Shown: positions 31,881 through 51,120, numbered from the stretch's first letter. The stretch: 64,000 nucleotides of DNA from Ashinkailepas kermadecensis (GCA_034440615.1 JAOTOM010005096.1:421501-485500); one strand, 5' to 3'. Numbers and translations: made by a program. Notes: generated by a model from the sequence alone, not told the origin.

Positions 31881-34800
31881 TGTACCTAATATAGATAGAT
31901 GTTTAAGCAAATATTTAATTCAATAGCAATCTAAGTAAGTAATTTGGGAACATGATTAAAGAGAATAAATGTTCATGTTCATAGGTGCCTAGGTAGTTCC
32001 AAACAAAAATAATGTCCTTACCTCATGTAGCTGTACAGCTGCCAGCTATGGTCTGCTCCGGTCTGCAAATACTGTAACAAGGTCGAAATGGTTTACTTGC
32101 CTAGTCATTGGGTTATACCAAAATACCCTACTCGGACAAAGTCAGTGTGCAGGCATGCAAACAGTGGCATAATTATACCAAAAAAGCGCAGACTGACACC
32201 AACAAGCACCAGCTGTAATGGAACAAAATTAGCATAGAATGCAGTATTTACACAGAAGTCCCTGAGCGCAAATTTGTACAAAAATGCACGGACCAGAGTT
32301 GTTGAAGCATAGCCAAACAATAGTATTGTGTCCAATGTCCAGTTTCGGACAGCCTGTCTTCCCGTGAAATATTTTGGAACTGGTGCGCAGAATATGCCAA
32401 CTAAATATTGAAATATAGTAGCTAAACAACCTCACTTTGGAGGGAAAAAGAAAATCATACGTTCGGACGTGCCAAAAAAAATGGTGCAAAAGGTTGTACA
32501 TGGCAATAATAAGCCTAGCAAGAACATTAAAATCAATGTTTAGTAAAGAGGCAAGTAGCGAGGTTGCTGTTTAAATTACCATGCTTTAGTCATTTTCATT
32601 CAATTTGCTGCCATCTTGCATTCAGATTACAAATTTCCAACGTGTGAAATTTGGTAGCACACACAGAAATAATATTTAATCTAATTGTGTTTGCTGCTTG
32701 TGTGATGAATTGTCTTCTTTTGTACTATCTGTGAATTGTTCTATAAATCTATAACGACTATTTTGTTACTTCGCAGGCACGTACCTACCTTGAGAATTGT
32801 GACGTATATTTTTTCATATAAAACATAATTATTTGACCATATAAGACTGAAAAATATTAGGAATGGATGATTCTTACACAAAACACACAGAATAGTGCAG
32901 TAGCAGGAAAAGAGTATAATAGATAATATATTGAAGTCACAGATAAATTATAACCCATTGTTGTGGTTGGGGTTGTGCAACAATTCCCGCTAAATCTTGC
33001 GCAGCAGAAGGAATCAGTTGTGTATCGATGTCAGCGCAGGGGTGCGGGGGACGATTGGTGTAAATTACGGCAGATTTGTCGATATTGTGTTTTTAAGGTG
33101 TATTGTACGCTAGTATGGTTTTCAAATCGCCGGTGCAACGCGAATAAAAATATTTGTGTTGACATGCAGGGGCGTTGATTTCGGTGGATTGTTTGGGCGT
33201 GTGGCAGAGACGTAGAAACGTCTCAAAAAGAGTGGGGGAAATCCCTTTTGTAGTTGATTCCTACCATGCATCGCCATAGCATTAATGTTTTAAAGCGTTC
33301 ATGAAAAGTGTGGGGGCATGACCCCCTTCACCCCCCCTGTTCCTACACCCATGGCATGGGGAAATACATGGAGATGATTGACTGGTCCAAATGGATTGAG
33401 GAGACTGGCCTTTGGGTTCCATATTCAAAGTTGAAATTATTGGGGAGACCAAGCTAACATGAGGGAGGGCAGCCTCTTCAAAAGTATGCAAATTGACACC
33501 CGTGTAGCCATGTAATCCCTATGCCTTCAAGCACGCTCCATGGTTCAAATTTGTAGATACCGCCCAAAAAGGGGTAAATTTGCATTTTAGGCCATTAACC
33601 GGACTTGGGGAAAAAATGTCGAATATGCGTTTCTTAATATGATTCGTATGACGTGACCACTCATATCCATCGTAAATACTCTTCCGCTTGTTGAACAAAA
33701 TATGAACATAGAATGTGTCTTTCATTCGGGCATATATAATGAAGAACAATGTAATCCTTCATTATTTTAACCTAACTTAGCCTAACAGAACCTAACCTAG
33801 CCTAGCCTGATGCCATTTTTCAGGTAAAAATTATGTTCGAAAATTTGAACATTGCTAACACTTTTTAAGAACCACATCCTAATATAGTTTAACCTATTTT
33901 GTGCTTTACTGAGGAAAATGTGTGATTAACTTATCTCGTTAATGACCAAGCTGAAATAAAAAAAATGTGGGTGACCTTTGAAGATTACAGAACAGGTCCA
34001 CAAACTGTTCGTAATTGGGACATAATTGGTCCAGGAGTTTCAGAGCATAGATTGAAGGGGATTTGCGTTGTAATTAGTAGGATTTTCTGTCGACCATGCC
34101 CACACGTCAACAATAAGTGCAAAAATGTGAAATAGATAGGTTTGTACATACCTACATAGTTATCACCAATGTAGGTGATACCTTCCACTGATTTGTCAAT
34201 GCAGCTTTGATTTGTAATGTTACTCCACATATGTGATATAATATGGCACGATTTCTGGTATAGGCAGGTATCGCAATCAGGTCCTGGTGTATGGAGTTTG
34301 AATAGATGGGAACTTAACGATTTGTTTTCACTAGATCTGATCTGATCAAACTTTAACCTCCTCCATTTCAGTGTGTTAACATCGATATCACTAAGGGTGA
34401 AGGCGGGTAAGGTGTTCACTGGGGCTGTCTCTCCCCACATGTTAGACGAGGCTCTGACTGATAGTTCGTAATTGTGTGGGAGCGCTTGTTACTGCTCAGG
34501 CATATAAGCTACATGAGACGTTGATTAAGTGGTGGCCTTGTCTTGTGCTCAACCTGTTGGAACGTTCGGTCCGTGGTCGGGTGGAGCTGCACTTTTCCCA
34601 CAACGTTAACGTTGCAACTCGCTGCACGGTTGGGTTGCTGTTGAAGACGTGCATCGTTTTGTTCCTTTCATCACCCAGCGCTGCTCACCACTTGGCGGCG
34701 AAAAGATGGAATCTAAAATTTGGTTAGCATTTGGGTGTAGTTTCTTGTTTTGTTCTAAGATCTCTGGCGCCAAATACTTAGAGAAGTTTTTAGCATTATC

Positions 34801-36819
34801 CAAGATATTGCATGTCAAAGTACCTTGTAGCGCCGGATCTTTTCGTACATTTTTTTTGTAGAAGCTACACCCGTGGGCCGGTACCAGTAGCAGTATGTCG
34901 GCCAAGAGGGGCACGAGAGGACGTCTGCCCCTTCCAAGTAACTTACTCCATTAAAATCTGCCCGGCAGCTTGCATAGCAAAATATTGATGTGAGCTAGTC
35001 TTGTCCCGCCGTTATCATTGCAGCAAGGTGATGGTACCTTGCTGCTTTCCGTGTCAAAAAGGTCGCACACCTGGTTATCCAAGTCCATAGATGGACTATT
35101 CTCCAGAATTGTTGATGCTACCTAGGTGTGAGTTAGGCCAATTATTTCCATGCAACTCCTCTGACCTAACGATAAATTGCCAGTATTATTTGTATTGCAT
35201 TCGCAACGCCAAATATGCAAATCTGCCAATGAAAATAGTCCGGCATAGATCACTTTGAGGGACTTCCCTCAAACTTTGAACACGCTGCCTGAAGCACATG
35301 CATGGACGACAACCACAACCATTGGGGTTGAAGGGACAGATCAGCACCAATATTTGTTTCATTACTTGCATTCCATGTTAACCTTCAGCACTGCAACCCG
35401 CAGCACGACTCTCATCGTGCGACGTGAACCGAAACACCAAGGACCGCGAAGCAGTTCCAGAAATTTTTGAGACAACAGATCACTCAGCAGATCAGGGAAA
35501 GTGTGTGATTTCCTGGAGGACCTAGTCGGTCGGCCAGCGGAAATGACTGGACGTGGCCGAATGTTCTGCGGCGTGGCTCGTGTGGTCCAGGTGTGGTGTA
35601 TTGACCAGTGTGTCACTTGGATGCAAGAATATGCGGTGCCGACTATCTTGACATTAGCTTTGATATTTAGTTTGATTTCGATTAGCCTGAACAATCACAT
35701 CGGGGATTACCTACAAAAAGTCAAAATGGTAGGAAACTCGCCTGTTAATGTGGTCCTATTGCTATGTCAGTTTAGAGAAAGACAGCTGGCCCGGCGCGGA
35801 GCGTTCTGGATCAGATGCTGGATCAGATTTTCTATTCGGATTCTATAGATCGCAATAGATAACTATGGTTAGCAAATTATAAATCGCTTGCGAATAGTAG
35901 CAGTGCTGTTCAATGTTTGTTGCTGATCAGTGTGAATTCCCTTGCAGGAAGAATCCTATCAACCGCAAACTATCGGCCGCCTGACGTTTTCCTGCCGACC
36001 TGCCGATAAATTGACAATGTCGCTCTGTCAGCATGCTCCCGGCCGAGGTAAGTGCTGTGTTGCCGAGCCGGTTTCCGGGTGAGAACAGAAACATATTCAT
36101 GGAGTATTTGGTGCATGATTGAATATTAGTTTCCAGTGGCCCATCTCTTACTTCGCATGACGCTCTTCACATCATTCAATGTTATGTGATTGGATCGAGT
36201 CCCCTAGCACCTGAACTCCACGGTGGGCCGGTTGGCATAGATGGAAGCATTAGTCAGTATTGCGTGTGCCGAGGTGTCCATTGTGGTTGGGCAAAGGGTA
36301 CGGATTTTAGTTTCATAACACGAGGTAGGTGAACTGAATGAGCTCTTGAGACATGGAGAAATAGCATGCCATTGTTGCCGATGCTCACCCCAAAGCACAT
36401 TGTAGCCACTGAAGAGGCCGAATACTTTGCTTTTTCTGTTTCGCGTTTGTGTTAGTTCAGTTCAGGTCAGTACATATATTGATGAATCATTCCATGATAG
36501 TGGCTTATTGCGTCATGCATCTCCATTGCAACATGACATGTTGCAGAGGGCAAAACAATTCACACGCGTAGGCAAATAAAGTGCTGTTTTAAAGACAAGG
36601 TTCGTCACATAGCACTTAGAGCAGCGTCCTGCTCGTTAGATCATCTCGGTGAAAGCATATGAAAACTCATGTCGCGTCCGAGATCCCATCGCATAGCAGG
36701 TTCCATGGTTCCATGACGGAGTCGCTCGGTGTGAAGATGCTCTGCGTGAAGCGGCCAGACGGAGGTTTACCAGCTGTCGGGCTCCCGCTGTTCACGCTCG
36801 CATTTCGCGCTCGGAAACA
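31881..36819. other. Intergenic region, no gene firmly identified
   Basis: Two open frames deserve note without assignment. A 151-codon minus-strand frame (33985-34440) has a Cys/His cluster CDTCLYQKSCH. A 115-codon plus-strand frame (35501-35848) has one hydrophobic segment AVPTILTLALIFSLISISL. Neither is recognised and neither has clear flanking exons; either could be part of a decayed mobile element. Confidence 0.4.
33768..33810. repeat. Degenerate CCTAA / TTAGG-like tract
   Basis: taacctaacttagcctaaca, then gaacctaacctagcctagcc. The core resembles the pentamer telomere repeat of many arthropods (CCTAA), with every second unit changed. Short and interstitial. Confidence 0.55.
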
Positions 36820-37290
36820 GGCGACAACAGGTTTTCAGCCAACGGATGGTTCATCAATGGAATATGCTGGTTGCTGATGTGGGGAGTCCCTCATTGAATG
36901 CATTTTAAAATAAGGTGTATAATTATTTTAGGCTGCAGAATCTTCTTTTTGAGTTCTAATTAGTGGTGGATGGGGTGATATTTATACTAGGTGTACACGG
37001 TGCAGGCCTCTTTAAGTAGGCATGGATGGCGTTTAAAAATTATTGATGGGCCACTCGATCCACGCGTGTGTTACGCGGGATTGAGTGAATATGGCTAGAT
37101 AGATAGGTATTGGTAGATAAGTGTTGGTGAGTGTGTAGGATTTTGGAGGATAGTTTCGTTGCAATTTTAGACGTGGTATTGGTTGGTGTGTTGAATATCC
37201 TTTTGTCCAGGCTTATAGTATCTTCCCTTTACAGTCTTAACCCAGTTGGGTCTCTGTGGCTCTTATTAAGTCTGAACACTTGATGACTAT
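36820..37290 (+). mobile_element. Second copy of the LINE 3' end
   Basis: Matches the 3' half of the element at 29785-30640: caatggaatatgctgg..gctgatgtggggagt, ttctttttgagttctaatta, gtggtggatgg, aagtaggcatggatg, tggctcttattaagt. Diverged and with no open frame. The shared end, tggctcttattaag, marks the 3' terminus of the family. Confidence 0.82.
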
Positions 37291-37940
37291 CACTATGACC
37301 AGTCTCCGAGCGCCTAGACAGCTTTGAAACCAGACTCAATCCCGTACCAGCAGAGTTTGGTCAGGAGAGCATCATGGCCTGGCCTCGTCTGGCCATTCGT
37401 CGTGTTGGTCTGGTCGGGACGCGGTCGCACATCTCACCGGCCCGTCCGGGCTGGCCGGTCAACGCTCGTACCGCTCCAGACGTCTCAGGTCGTCGCTCCG
37501 CTCCCCGCAACTCTGATCATTCCTCCGATCTCGCTCTGCGCACCGTGCCTCTAGGCGCCGGCCCACCGCGGCTTACGTATCTGCCATCACCCTGTAATCT
37601 CTGGCCGGCTGTCCACAGCGGCGCACACGCCCGCTGCTGCCTGGTATGTACCTCTGGCCAGTGAACCACCATGGTGCACGTACCCACGGCCCCTTGGGAT
37701 GTACCTCCGGCCAGCGAACCACTGTGGTGCACGTACCCACCGCCACCCTGGTACCTCTGGCTGGCCATCCATCGCGGACAACCGTTGCAAGCTTTATCTC
37801 CCATGTCTGGGCAGCAATTTGGGACGGTGTCAACTGCACACAATGTGCACAGATTGCTCTAGCGCGATACAAGGTATCAACCACGAGCTCATGTTTAAAA
37901 AAAATTGTATGTATTCACGGGTTTCACTCACCCACGGCTA
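37291..37940. other. GC-rich sequence with imperfect short repeats
   Basis: Around 37640-37760 the motifs gtgcacgtacccac, gtacctctggcc.g and accac.atggtgcacg recur, suggesting a small degenerate tandem array. No coding assignment. Confidence 0.45.
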
Positions 37941-38600
37941 CTCTCATATCTTAGCGGACAAAAGCAGCGGGTCGTATTGAACGGCAAAGTATCGGAGTGG
38001 TCTCCTATTGTCCCTGGTACTGATAAGCGGGAACTAATTTCGCCTCTGCTTTTTTCGCTGTTTATAGATGACTTGCCGCAGGACGTAGGTAGCCATTGCC
38101 TCATGTAGGTGGCGACTAGAAGGTATTGCGCCAAGTTCGTACCGCTGCTGATGGTCACTCATTTCAGAGAAATGTGAACAAAATCGTGCGGCGGGCGGCC
38201 GACTGGGAACTAAATTTAGCCGCCGGTAAATGGAGATTCTTCAAAATTACTCTGAAGCGAAAACCAATCTGATCATCGTGGAAAATTCACGGAGTTACTT
38301 TGGAGAAAGAAAAAAAGAATCGTGACCTTGGCGTCATTCTGGATCAAAAACGTATTTTTCTGAACATGTCAGTAGGTATGCATCACGGAATCAGAAGGCA
38401 CTGGGTCTTTTAATCAGCACTTTCCAGTCGTCTACCTCATGCTGTAGATTCAACAGGAAGGCAATTCCGGCTTTATATATCGCTAATGCACGGGGCATGG
38501 GGCATTGTTCGGTAATTTGGGGCGACACAGGTCAGTCTCATCTAAAACGCGTTGAGCGTATTTCACACAAGTTCTTATGGTGGATGACAGATACATGATG
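37941..38600 (+). pseudogene. Decayed non-LTR retrotransposon reverse transcriptase
   Basis: The frame at about 37960-38107 reads KQRVVLNGKVSEWSPIVPGT, then LISPLLFSLFIDDLP, the RT motif 4 region usually written V..G..QGS.LGPLLF...INDLP. The following sequence has many stops, but later pieces FSEHVSRYASRNQKALGLL, then RVERISHKFL, match downstream RT parts of CR1/Jockey-type elements. The conserved GDD/ADD segment is not visible. A dead copy. Confidence 0.72.
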
Positions 38601-44654
<6,054 letters not shown>

Positions 44655-44694
44655 GTGGTCGGTGAGTGGGAGTGGTGTGTCGATCTGGTCGAGA

Positions 44695-45290
44695 CTACGG
44701 TCGGTCGGACCGGCGCTGTGGTCGGTCGGGCTGGGGCTGTGATCGGTCGGGCCCGGACTGTGGTCGGTCGGGCCCGGACTGTGGTCGGTCTGGCTTGGGC
44801 TGTGATCGGTCGGGCTGGGATCGTGGTCGGTCTGGCCTGGGCTGTGGTCGGTCGGGCTGGGGTCGTGGTCGGTCTGTCCTGGGCTGTGATCGGTCGGGCT
44901 AGGATCGTGGTCGGTCGGGTCTGGACTGTGGTCGGTCGGGCTGGGGTCGTGGTCGGTCTGGCCTGGACTGTGGTTGGTCGGGCTGGGATCGTGGTCAGTC
45001 GGGTCTGGACTGTGGTCGGTCGGGCTGGGGTCGTGGTCGGTCTGGCCTGGACTGTGGTTGGTCGGGCTGGGATCGTGGTCGGTCGGGTCTGGACTGTGGT
45101 CGGTCGGGCTGTGGTCGGTCGGGTCTGGACTGTGGTCGGTCGGGCTGGGGTCGTGGTCGGTCTGGCCTGGGCTGTGGTCGGTCGGGCTAGGATCGTGGTC
45201 GGTCGGGTCTGGACTGTGGTCGGTCGGGCTGGGGTCGTGGTCGGTCTGGCCTGGACTGTGGTCGGTCGGTCGGGTCCGGACGCGCTCGGT
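44695..45290. repeat. 21 bp minisatellite, open in two plus frames
   Basis: About 29 units of gtggtcggtcgggctggggt c type (7 codons, reading VVGRAGV / VVGLAWT). The open frame over about 660 bp follows from the unit length being a multiple of three and does not show coding. No flanking protein domain is recognised. Confidence 0.88.
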
Positions 45291-45544
45291 CGGGCCGGCG
45301 CTTTTGGTGGCTGTCTCGTTTGAGGGTTGTAGTAACTGAGCTACCGCCAGTCCCCGGATTGCTGTAGCTTTGCTGCTGCTGCTGCTGAAGCAAGACTACT
45401 GTAACTTAACATTCGGTCGCACATCAAGTGTAGTGGAGCCGTCATTCCTCAAACTGGTTTCCATGGGTACGGAATGCTAGATACCATATGCAACCTTCAC
45501 CACGTGGCAGTTGTGATTGGTCGACCGACAACGGCCACTCAATG

Positions 45545-45960
45545 CCACCGAGTGGGACGGCCGGCCCGACACGGGCTCACCGGCAGCCACTGACTATCGA
45601 TTGGCACCACCGGCAGCCATTGACTTGATCGGCACCACCGGCAGCCATTGACTTGATCGGCACCATAGCCAGCCACCGACTATTGAGCGTCACCATAGCT
45701 AGCCTACTGACCGTGGCCAGTAGGACGGCCGGCCCGACACTGGCTCCACCGGCAGCCACTGACTATTGATCGGCACCATAGCCAGCCACCGACTATTGAG
45801 CGTCACCATAGCTAGCCTACTGACCGTGGGCAGTGGGACGGCCGGCCCGACACTGGCTCCACCGGCAGCCACTGACTATCGATCGGCACCATCACCAGCC
45901 TACCGACCGTGGCAAGTGAGAGGCCCGACAATGGCTCACCGGCAGCATGTATCGAGCGGC
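45545..45960. repeat. Higher-order tandem array, unit about 113 bp
   Basis: Blocks such as ggacggccggcccgacac..ggctc, caccggcagccactgacta and caccatagc.agcc recur. The largest copies lie 113 bp apart (from about 45707 and 45820). Confidence 0.85.
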
Positions 45961-46020
45961 ACACACGCACCACCGTGGCAAGAGAGGCCAATTTGCGCCA
46001 CGACATGTTGCGCTCCAAAA

Positions 46021-46278
46021 GCTTCATTTATTGAGTGTGCACTGGAGGGAAAGCTGAAACATTATTATACGGTGCTGTTAGTTTGGGAGATGTTGAGCAA
46101 AGCTGAAGAACGGTGTCTCCAACCTGGCACATGCACCATTACGTGGGATCGCGTGCTGAGATCAGTTATGCTTCAGGAAACTGCACGCGCGGCGCAACCC
46201 TTGGCGCTCAGTCAGGGTAGATTGCCAGTTGCACCGATTGTGCAGAGTCATCGCCAGCCTCGGCGCCGAGCAGCGTGA
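46021..46278 (+). CDS. Possible terminal exon of an unrecognised gene
   Basis: After an ag at about 46019-46020, 85 codons run to TGA: SFIECALEGKLKHYYTVLLV, then WEMLSKAEERC, then WDRVLRSVMLQETARAAQPL, ending in a basic tail PRRRAA. Composition looks protein-like and predicts two helices. It lies directly after a minisatellite, as the recognised exons in this window do. I do not recognise the family. No partner exon was found, so this may be chance. Confidence 0.25.
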   Translation, partial: ASFIECALEGKLKHYYTVLLVWEMLSKAEERCLQPGTCTITWDRVLRSVMLQETARAAQPLALSQGRLPVAPIVQSHRQPRRRAA

Positions 46279-47189
46279 CCCCCACGGCATGGCGACTGGC
46301 CGTGCAATGTCTGTTTATGATGAAATCCCGGCGATGATTCCATGATGCAATGCGACATGACTGTGCTCGCCGACCAACAATCTGACTTTGTCAACCTTGG
46401 GGTATTGGAGGCTAGTGAAGAAGTGCTCGAAGCGCTGTCTTGTCTAAATATCTTAAATTTGGCGTTTGTCTCGATTTGAGTGTCATGAGCAGCGAATCCC
46501 CGTCAGCAGAGTATGTATTTCCGTTTGGGATTTCGAGCTCTGAGAAATCTGTTTGATGTTCTGACACTGAATGACGTCGATTTGGACGTCGCCACGTGTG
46601 TTGTAATGCATTCTCCGAAGTTTTTTTCCCAGTTTTGAAGCATGTATGGGATATCTGGGCAGTCGCTTGTTTAATTTAGTATAACGGAGGCTGATGGCGC
46701 CAAAGTCCGAGACGTGACATTGCGGGGAAAATCGATCCTCTGACTACCAGAGGTTTATATCTCCATTGCCTTTCATAATTTCACGAAGCAAACACAGCAC
46801 TTAGTAATAGATGGCAGAGGAAAGCGGTCCAGGCTGCACGTATAACAGTTGAAATATATTTATATCACAATGATTAATCTTAATTGCATAGTTGTCGGCA
46901 GGATTAACATAGTTGCTGTATTTGTGAACTCACTGTGCCTATTAACGTTCCTCAGTAATTATGTGAAAGTGAAAGTGTCAGTTGCTGAAGGCTTTGCACG
47001 TTCTGATATCATGGGTGCATAATTCCATCTAGTTAATGGTACGGTTTCCCACAGCCTGGAATCGCCTCCATTTTGTGATCTTTTGTTTGTTGAAAGCTTG
47101 GATTGTAATCATTTCGTGTTGCAATAAACATTCCTATTACAGACATGCATAATTTGTCTCGTAATCCGCGAAAATTAATATGATACCTG
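46279..47189. other. Unassigned region
   Basis: AT-rich sequence with no coding or repeat signal that I can name. Confidence 0.35.
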
Positions 47190-47355
47190 AAAGGTCAGAA
47201 GCCCAGTCGGTAGGGCGTCTGACTATGAATCGTAAGATCGTGAGTTCGAATCTCGCAACCGATTGGATTCCCGAGTCAATCCCCAGCATATCGGCGTGAG
47301 AGGTCGGCGACGCTATGTGGCCCAGCAGTCTAATGCGTCGTAAAGAACCGGAAGA
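47190..47355 (+). mobile_element. tRNA-derived SINE (type B) sharing the type A body
   Basis: The head is tRNA-like but different from type A: gcccagtcggtagggcgtct as A-box region, then gagttcgaatctcgc as B-box. The body (tcggcgtgagaggtcggcga, then cgctatgtggc..agcagtc.aatgcgtcgtaaa) matches the body of the 34-196 and 28581-28743 copies. No target duplication was found. Confidence 0.78.
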
Positions 47356-50229
47356 ATATAAGACCTGGATACATCACACAAAATTCGCACTTCTGATGGA
47401 GGGGGGGGGGGACAAACAATGTTAGGAACATTAAACCAAACAACAACTAAACTCCACATTTTTGGCTCCGTCACAACTTGAAAGTGTACTCGATTCAGGG
47501 GCTCGGACAGGATTTTCTCAAGAGGGACCAGACCCCTAAAAAAATGTGAAAGATCGCTTTCGGCTACCTACCGGTGGCTATGGTGTGTGTGAAACATTGA
47601 TCTCTACTGCCACGGTCAGTAGGATGCCTATGGTGGGGATCAGTCATCAGGGGCTGACATTGAAAATTTCTGGTTCGCGTGGTATATACAAATCTCAATT
47701 TCTTGTTTGATCTAGTGTGTTTTGGTTACTAAAGGGGCGGCTCCTCTGACTCACTTCCCCAAACTCATTTTGCGAAACTACCCACCTGACTGGAATCTTG
47801 TTTTCTGAGTATGTGCTCCGTGACGGTCTGATTGCTATAGCTGTTCACATAGAAGACAAGTTTAAACCCTAATTTAGAAAATTTCATTATTCACTTTCTA
47901 GTTGTAACTAACATCGCTCGCTGTTGCAATTTTGTATCAACGTAGCAATGCATGAGAGCCCTCCTCGCAAATGCCTGGGCCCATGCCGGTGTATCCGCAG
48001 GGCGCCGAGTGTGAAATGCATGCAGCCGGCTGGGGCCTCTGCTGCGCCGCCACTGGGATGGGTGTGGAGGGGGCGGGGCACCATTGCGTTGAGCAACTTC
48101 AGCCATGCACCAGCTGGCAGACGCAGATGGTAACAAGCCGAGGTGCGCCTGGCCCGGTTATGCACATATTCTCAACCCGTGATTGACGGTGGCATTGAAT
48201 TTTGTGGAGGAGAAAGGTCCGTATTTTTGGTGTGATTTGTTTAGTGTTGAGTAATATAAATACTGTTCGTGATATATGTGCAGAATAAATGATGCTCAAC
48301 TGATGCATGTAGACATGCATCAGTTGCATGCAGAAGTGGAGACATGGATTGAAGTCAGAGGCGCATGCAGGGTTTCGTTACGGGCGGCGCAAATTGTTCG
48401 GGAACGTGCGTTTGGTTAGGGTCTAGGAACGAGTATTTCGGAATAATGACCAGCCATTGGACGCGAAAGTACGAATAACACATTGTTCGTATCTCCATGT
48501 ATTTCAACACTCTCCATAGCATCACAACTCTGCTTCCGCTGATCACGCCGGGCCCCAGGTCGTCTACTGCACCCATATGTCAGCAGAGCATACCTCCGGA
48601 CATCATATCGAGTACCTAGGAGACCTTTTTCATTAAACTTGTGCAATTTGCTGATTTTTGTTCCAATTGTATGCAGCCGAATTTGTCATACACGAGCACA
48701 TTGATACGGGAAGGGGGCACGTGCTAGAATACGGGGCACCTCCCCTGAATACGCGACTAATTGCAGCCCATTAGTTTGTTTTATGTGTTAACATTGGTAT
48801 CTCTGGATTCCGAAGCGCCGGTGCAACTAGTAGGATAAATATCAATCTTTCAAATTAAATACACACCTCGCTTTAGCGGAGGTGCCTATCGTTTCTCCCC
48901 TGTGCTCGTCGGCACAATATGCAACAGAAGTTGGCTGCTCGCGCGCATAGATTGCATGTCAAGGAAAGTTTCGCGAAGGCGTCTGGGCGGGTAGGGCCCG
49001 TTTGATGCGATTGTTTGTTGGAGGGAGGGGCGACCCATGCCGAACCGTGGGAGGCCCGGCCGAGGAGGGACAGGACTGGACGGCCGACCCGCGCCGATTA
49101 GTCACCCCGGCAAACTCGGCAGGGGTGTGTCCTGTTTGCGCTCGGATCCAGTCATGTGTCTACCTCGGCCAACTCTCATAAACCTCTGACGCAGACTCGG
49201 CCGTAGCCGAGGTCGGCTCTCTTTCAAGTATGACTTGGAAAAGCACAGTTGCCCAGTTGTAAATGGGATGGCATACGACGAGGCTTTAATGCCAGTATTG
49301 AACATATCTTCCAAAATGTTCTAATTTATGTCCTATTCCTAACTCACTGGATCTCGGCGTTATGGAAGCATCAAATGTTGGCACGGGTTGGGCTTAGTTG
49401 AACGCTATGAAATCATCACATTCCGTCCCACTGCCGAGTTCGTTTGGGCATGGCCCGACGTCCTCTATATTTGTCGCTGGAGACTAGATAGTCGTGCGCC
49501 ACTTGTGCCGTTTGTTGCATGTTTTGACGGCTAGCAGTGGCCTCTGCTCATTACAAAATTATCCCGTGTAGAATCCGTGTTTTTGGTATGTTTTCTTCTG
49601 TCGAAATGCCAAACTGACTCCTTTTACATATGTTTGTCTGGTAAATAATGTACGCATACTGGAGAGGAAAAGTTACATGAACAGGAGAACTGCTGGAGAA
49701 TTAAGCGAGGTACCCTCGCCATCAGCGTCCACCACGCGGCCGTGTAAAGGAGTCCCGCTTGGTGCGGCAGCTACATTGCGTCAGTTTTGCGCTGGTTCGC
49801 GGGACTGCCCAGGACGCGGTTGGTCGCCACCATAGCCGCCCGCTGCGGGCGGTCGGCTCTGAGGCGGCGCCGACGGTGGCCGGGAAGACCAGCGAATACA
49901 GCCCCCGGAGGCGGGGCTTCAGAGACGGGGGATGATTTTAATTTTAGTCGATGCATGTATCTGGCTCCGGCGGTAGCCCGGAACTGCGGCGGCAGTGTGT
50001 GCCCTGAAGGGCGCCCGAAGGAGCGCCCATGTTCACCTTCCGAAGATCCGACGGGCGGACGCCGAGTTTTCATAGACATCAGCCTTCGTGAACTCCTTGC
50101 GCCTTTCGTTGCAACACTGGCGGATGCGGTCGACGTCGGGTTTCCACTAGTCGTAATGGGGTCGCAGCTGCACGGAGGTCACCTTTGGCACTCGACGCAG
50201 GCTACGTAAGAGGGTTCGTGGTGGTCGCC
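47356..50229. other. Unassigned region
   Basis: Includes a hairpin at about 48869-48889 (cacctcgctttagcggaggtg) and a GC-rich stretch near 49730-50100, which has open frames on both strands but no recognised protein. Confidence 0.4.
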
Positions 50230-50400
50230 GTGAGTACTCCACAGAGGAAATCTTGGGAACTCTGCGGAGGAAATCTTGGGAACTGTACCGAGGAAATCTT
50301 GGGAACTCTACGCAGACAATCTTGGTAACTCAACGAAAATCACCTTGCAGGCTTCACGAAAGTGGTCTTGAAGAATATACAGAGGTCACATTGAGCGCCT
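50230..50400. repeat. Short tandem array, unit about 28 bp
   Basis: Three to four copies of gaggaaatcttgggaact.t.c, with looser copies after 50310. Confidence 0.75.
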
Positions 50401-50670
50401 CAGACACCCCTTTGGAAAATTCAGAAGCTTGCCAGGGTAGGAGATATTGAACAGTGCCGTACACGTTCTTTAAACTGACTACTGTACGAGCAATTTTCAG
50501 AACAGCAAATATCCGTGTTTCTAGCTAGTAGAGCTGTTCGGAACCACAAGCAGCCGGCGGTTGCGCCGGCCGTGGAATCACCGACAAGGCCCGAGTCGGT
50601 ACCATGTCCGGGGGCAATTGTGTTTCGCAGACAATTCGTCACGTGACCTGCGCCAGGCCGAGAGGGGGTC

Positions 50671-50680
50671 GTATTTATAG
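50671..50680 (+). promoter_or_regulatory. TATA-like box
   Basis: gtatttatag in a GC-rich context, about 450 bp upstream of the PRDX6 start codon. It could serve PRDX6 if a 5' UTR intron or long leader exists. This is a motif match only. Confidence 0.25.
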
Positions 50681-50921
50681 AGGCGCAGGCACGTTGGCCT
50701 GGCCTGTGTGGTGAAGCTACAAAAAGATATGTATCATGTATATTGATATATCATGTAAGTTGTGAAAGTATCAATAGCACATTATACACCAGTCGAATGG
50801 TTTGTGCTCGGCGTATGCTGAACGTCGAAGCAATGTCAAATTCATTCCACAACAAAAGTTGCAACCCATTTACTGTCTGAGTCTAGTACTTCTCATCACT
50901 TGTGCAGACATCAGACCGACA

Positions 50922-51022
50922 ATTCCATACCAAGCTTCGTAGAGTCTGTTTGGGCAGGCGTGTGCGGATGCGTAGACGGCGACGTCTGAGTTCCACGGGA
51001 CGGTTTCCTGATGCCTGTGTTC
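50922..51022. repeat. Dispersed repeat, copy 1
   Basis: About 100 bp (ccataccaagcttcgtagag, then tctgtttgggcaggcgtgtg, then cggatgcgtagacggcgacg) recurs at 56431-56530 in the same orientation with few differences. One copy is just upstream of PRDX6 exon 1, the other in intron 3. Confidence 0.85.
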
Positions 51023-51120
51023 CACGGAGCGATGCCTCTGTTGACTGTTCCACAGAGTATTCCGATTGCTGTTCTTCATGACTCTATGTCCTGACGCCAT
51101 CTCTGGCTGTTTTCGCAGAC

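Noticed and set aside
44655..45323. 222-codon open frame (VVGRAGV repeats)
   Set aside because: The 21 bp unit keeps any stop-free frame open. No domain, splice context or non-repeat sequence supports coding.
49730..50110. Ribosomal RNA fragment
   Set aside because: GC-rich with a few rRNA-like words, but no stretch could be aligned from memory to 18S, 5.8S or 28S.
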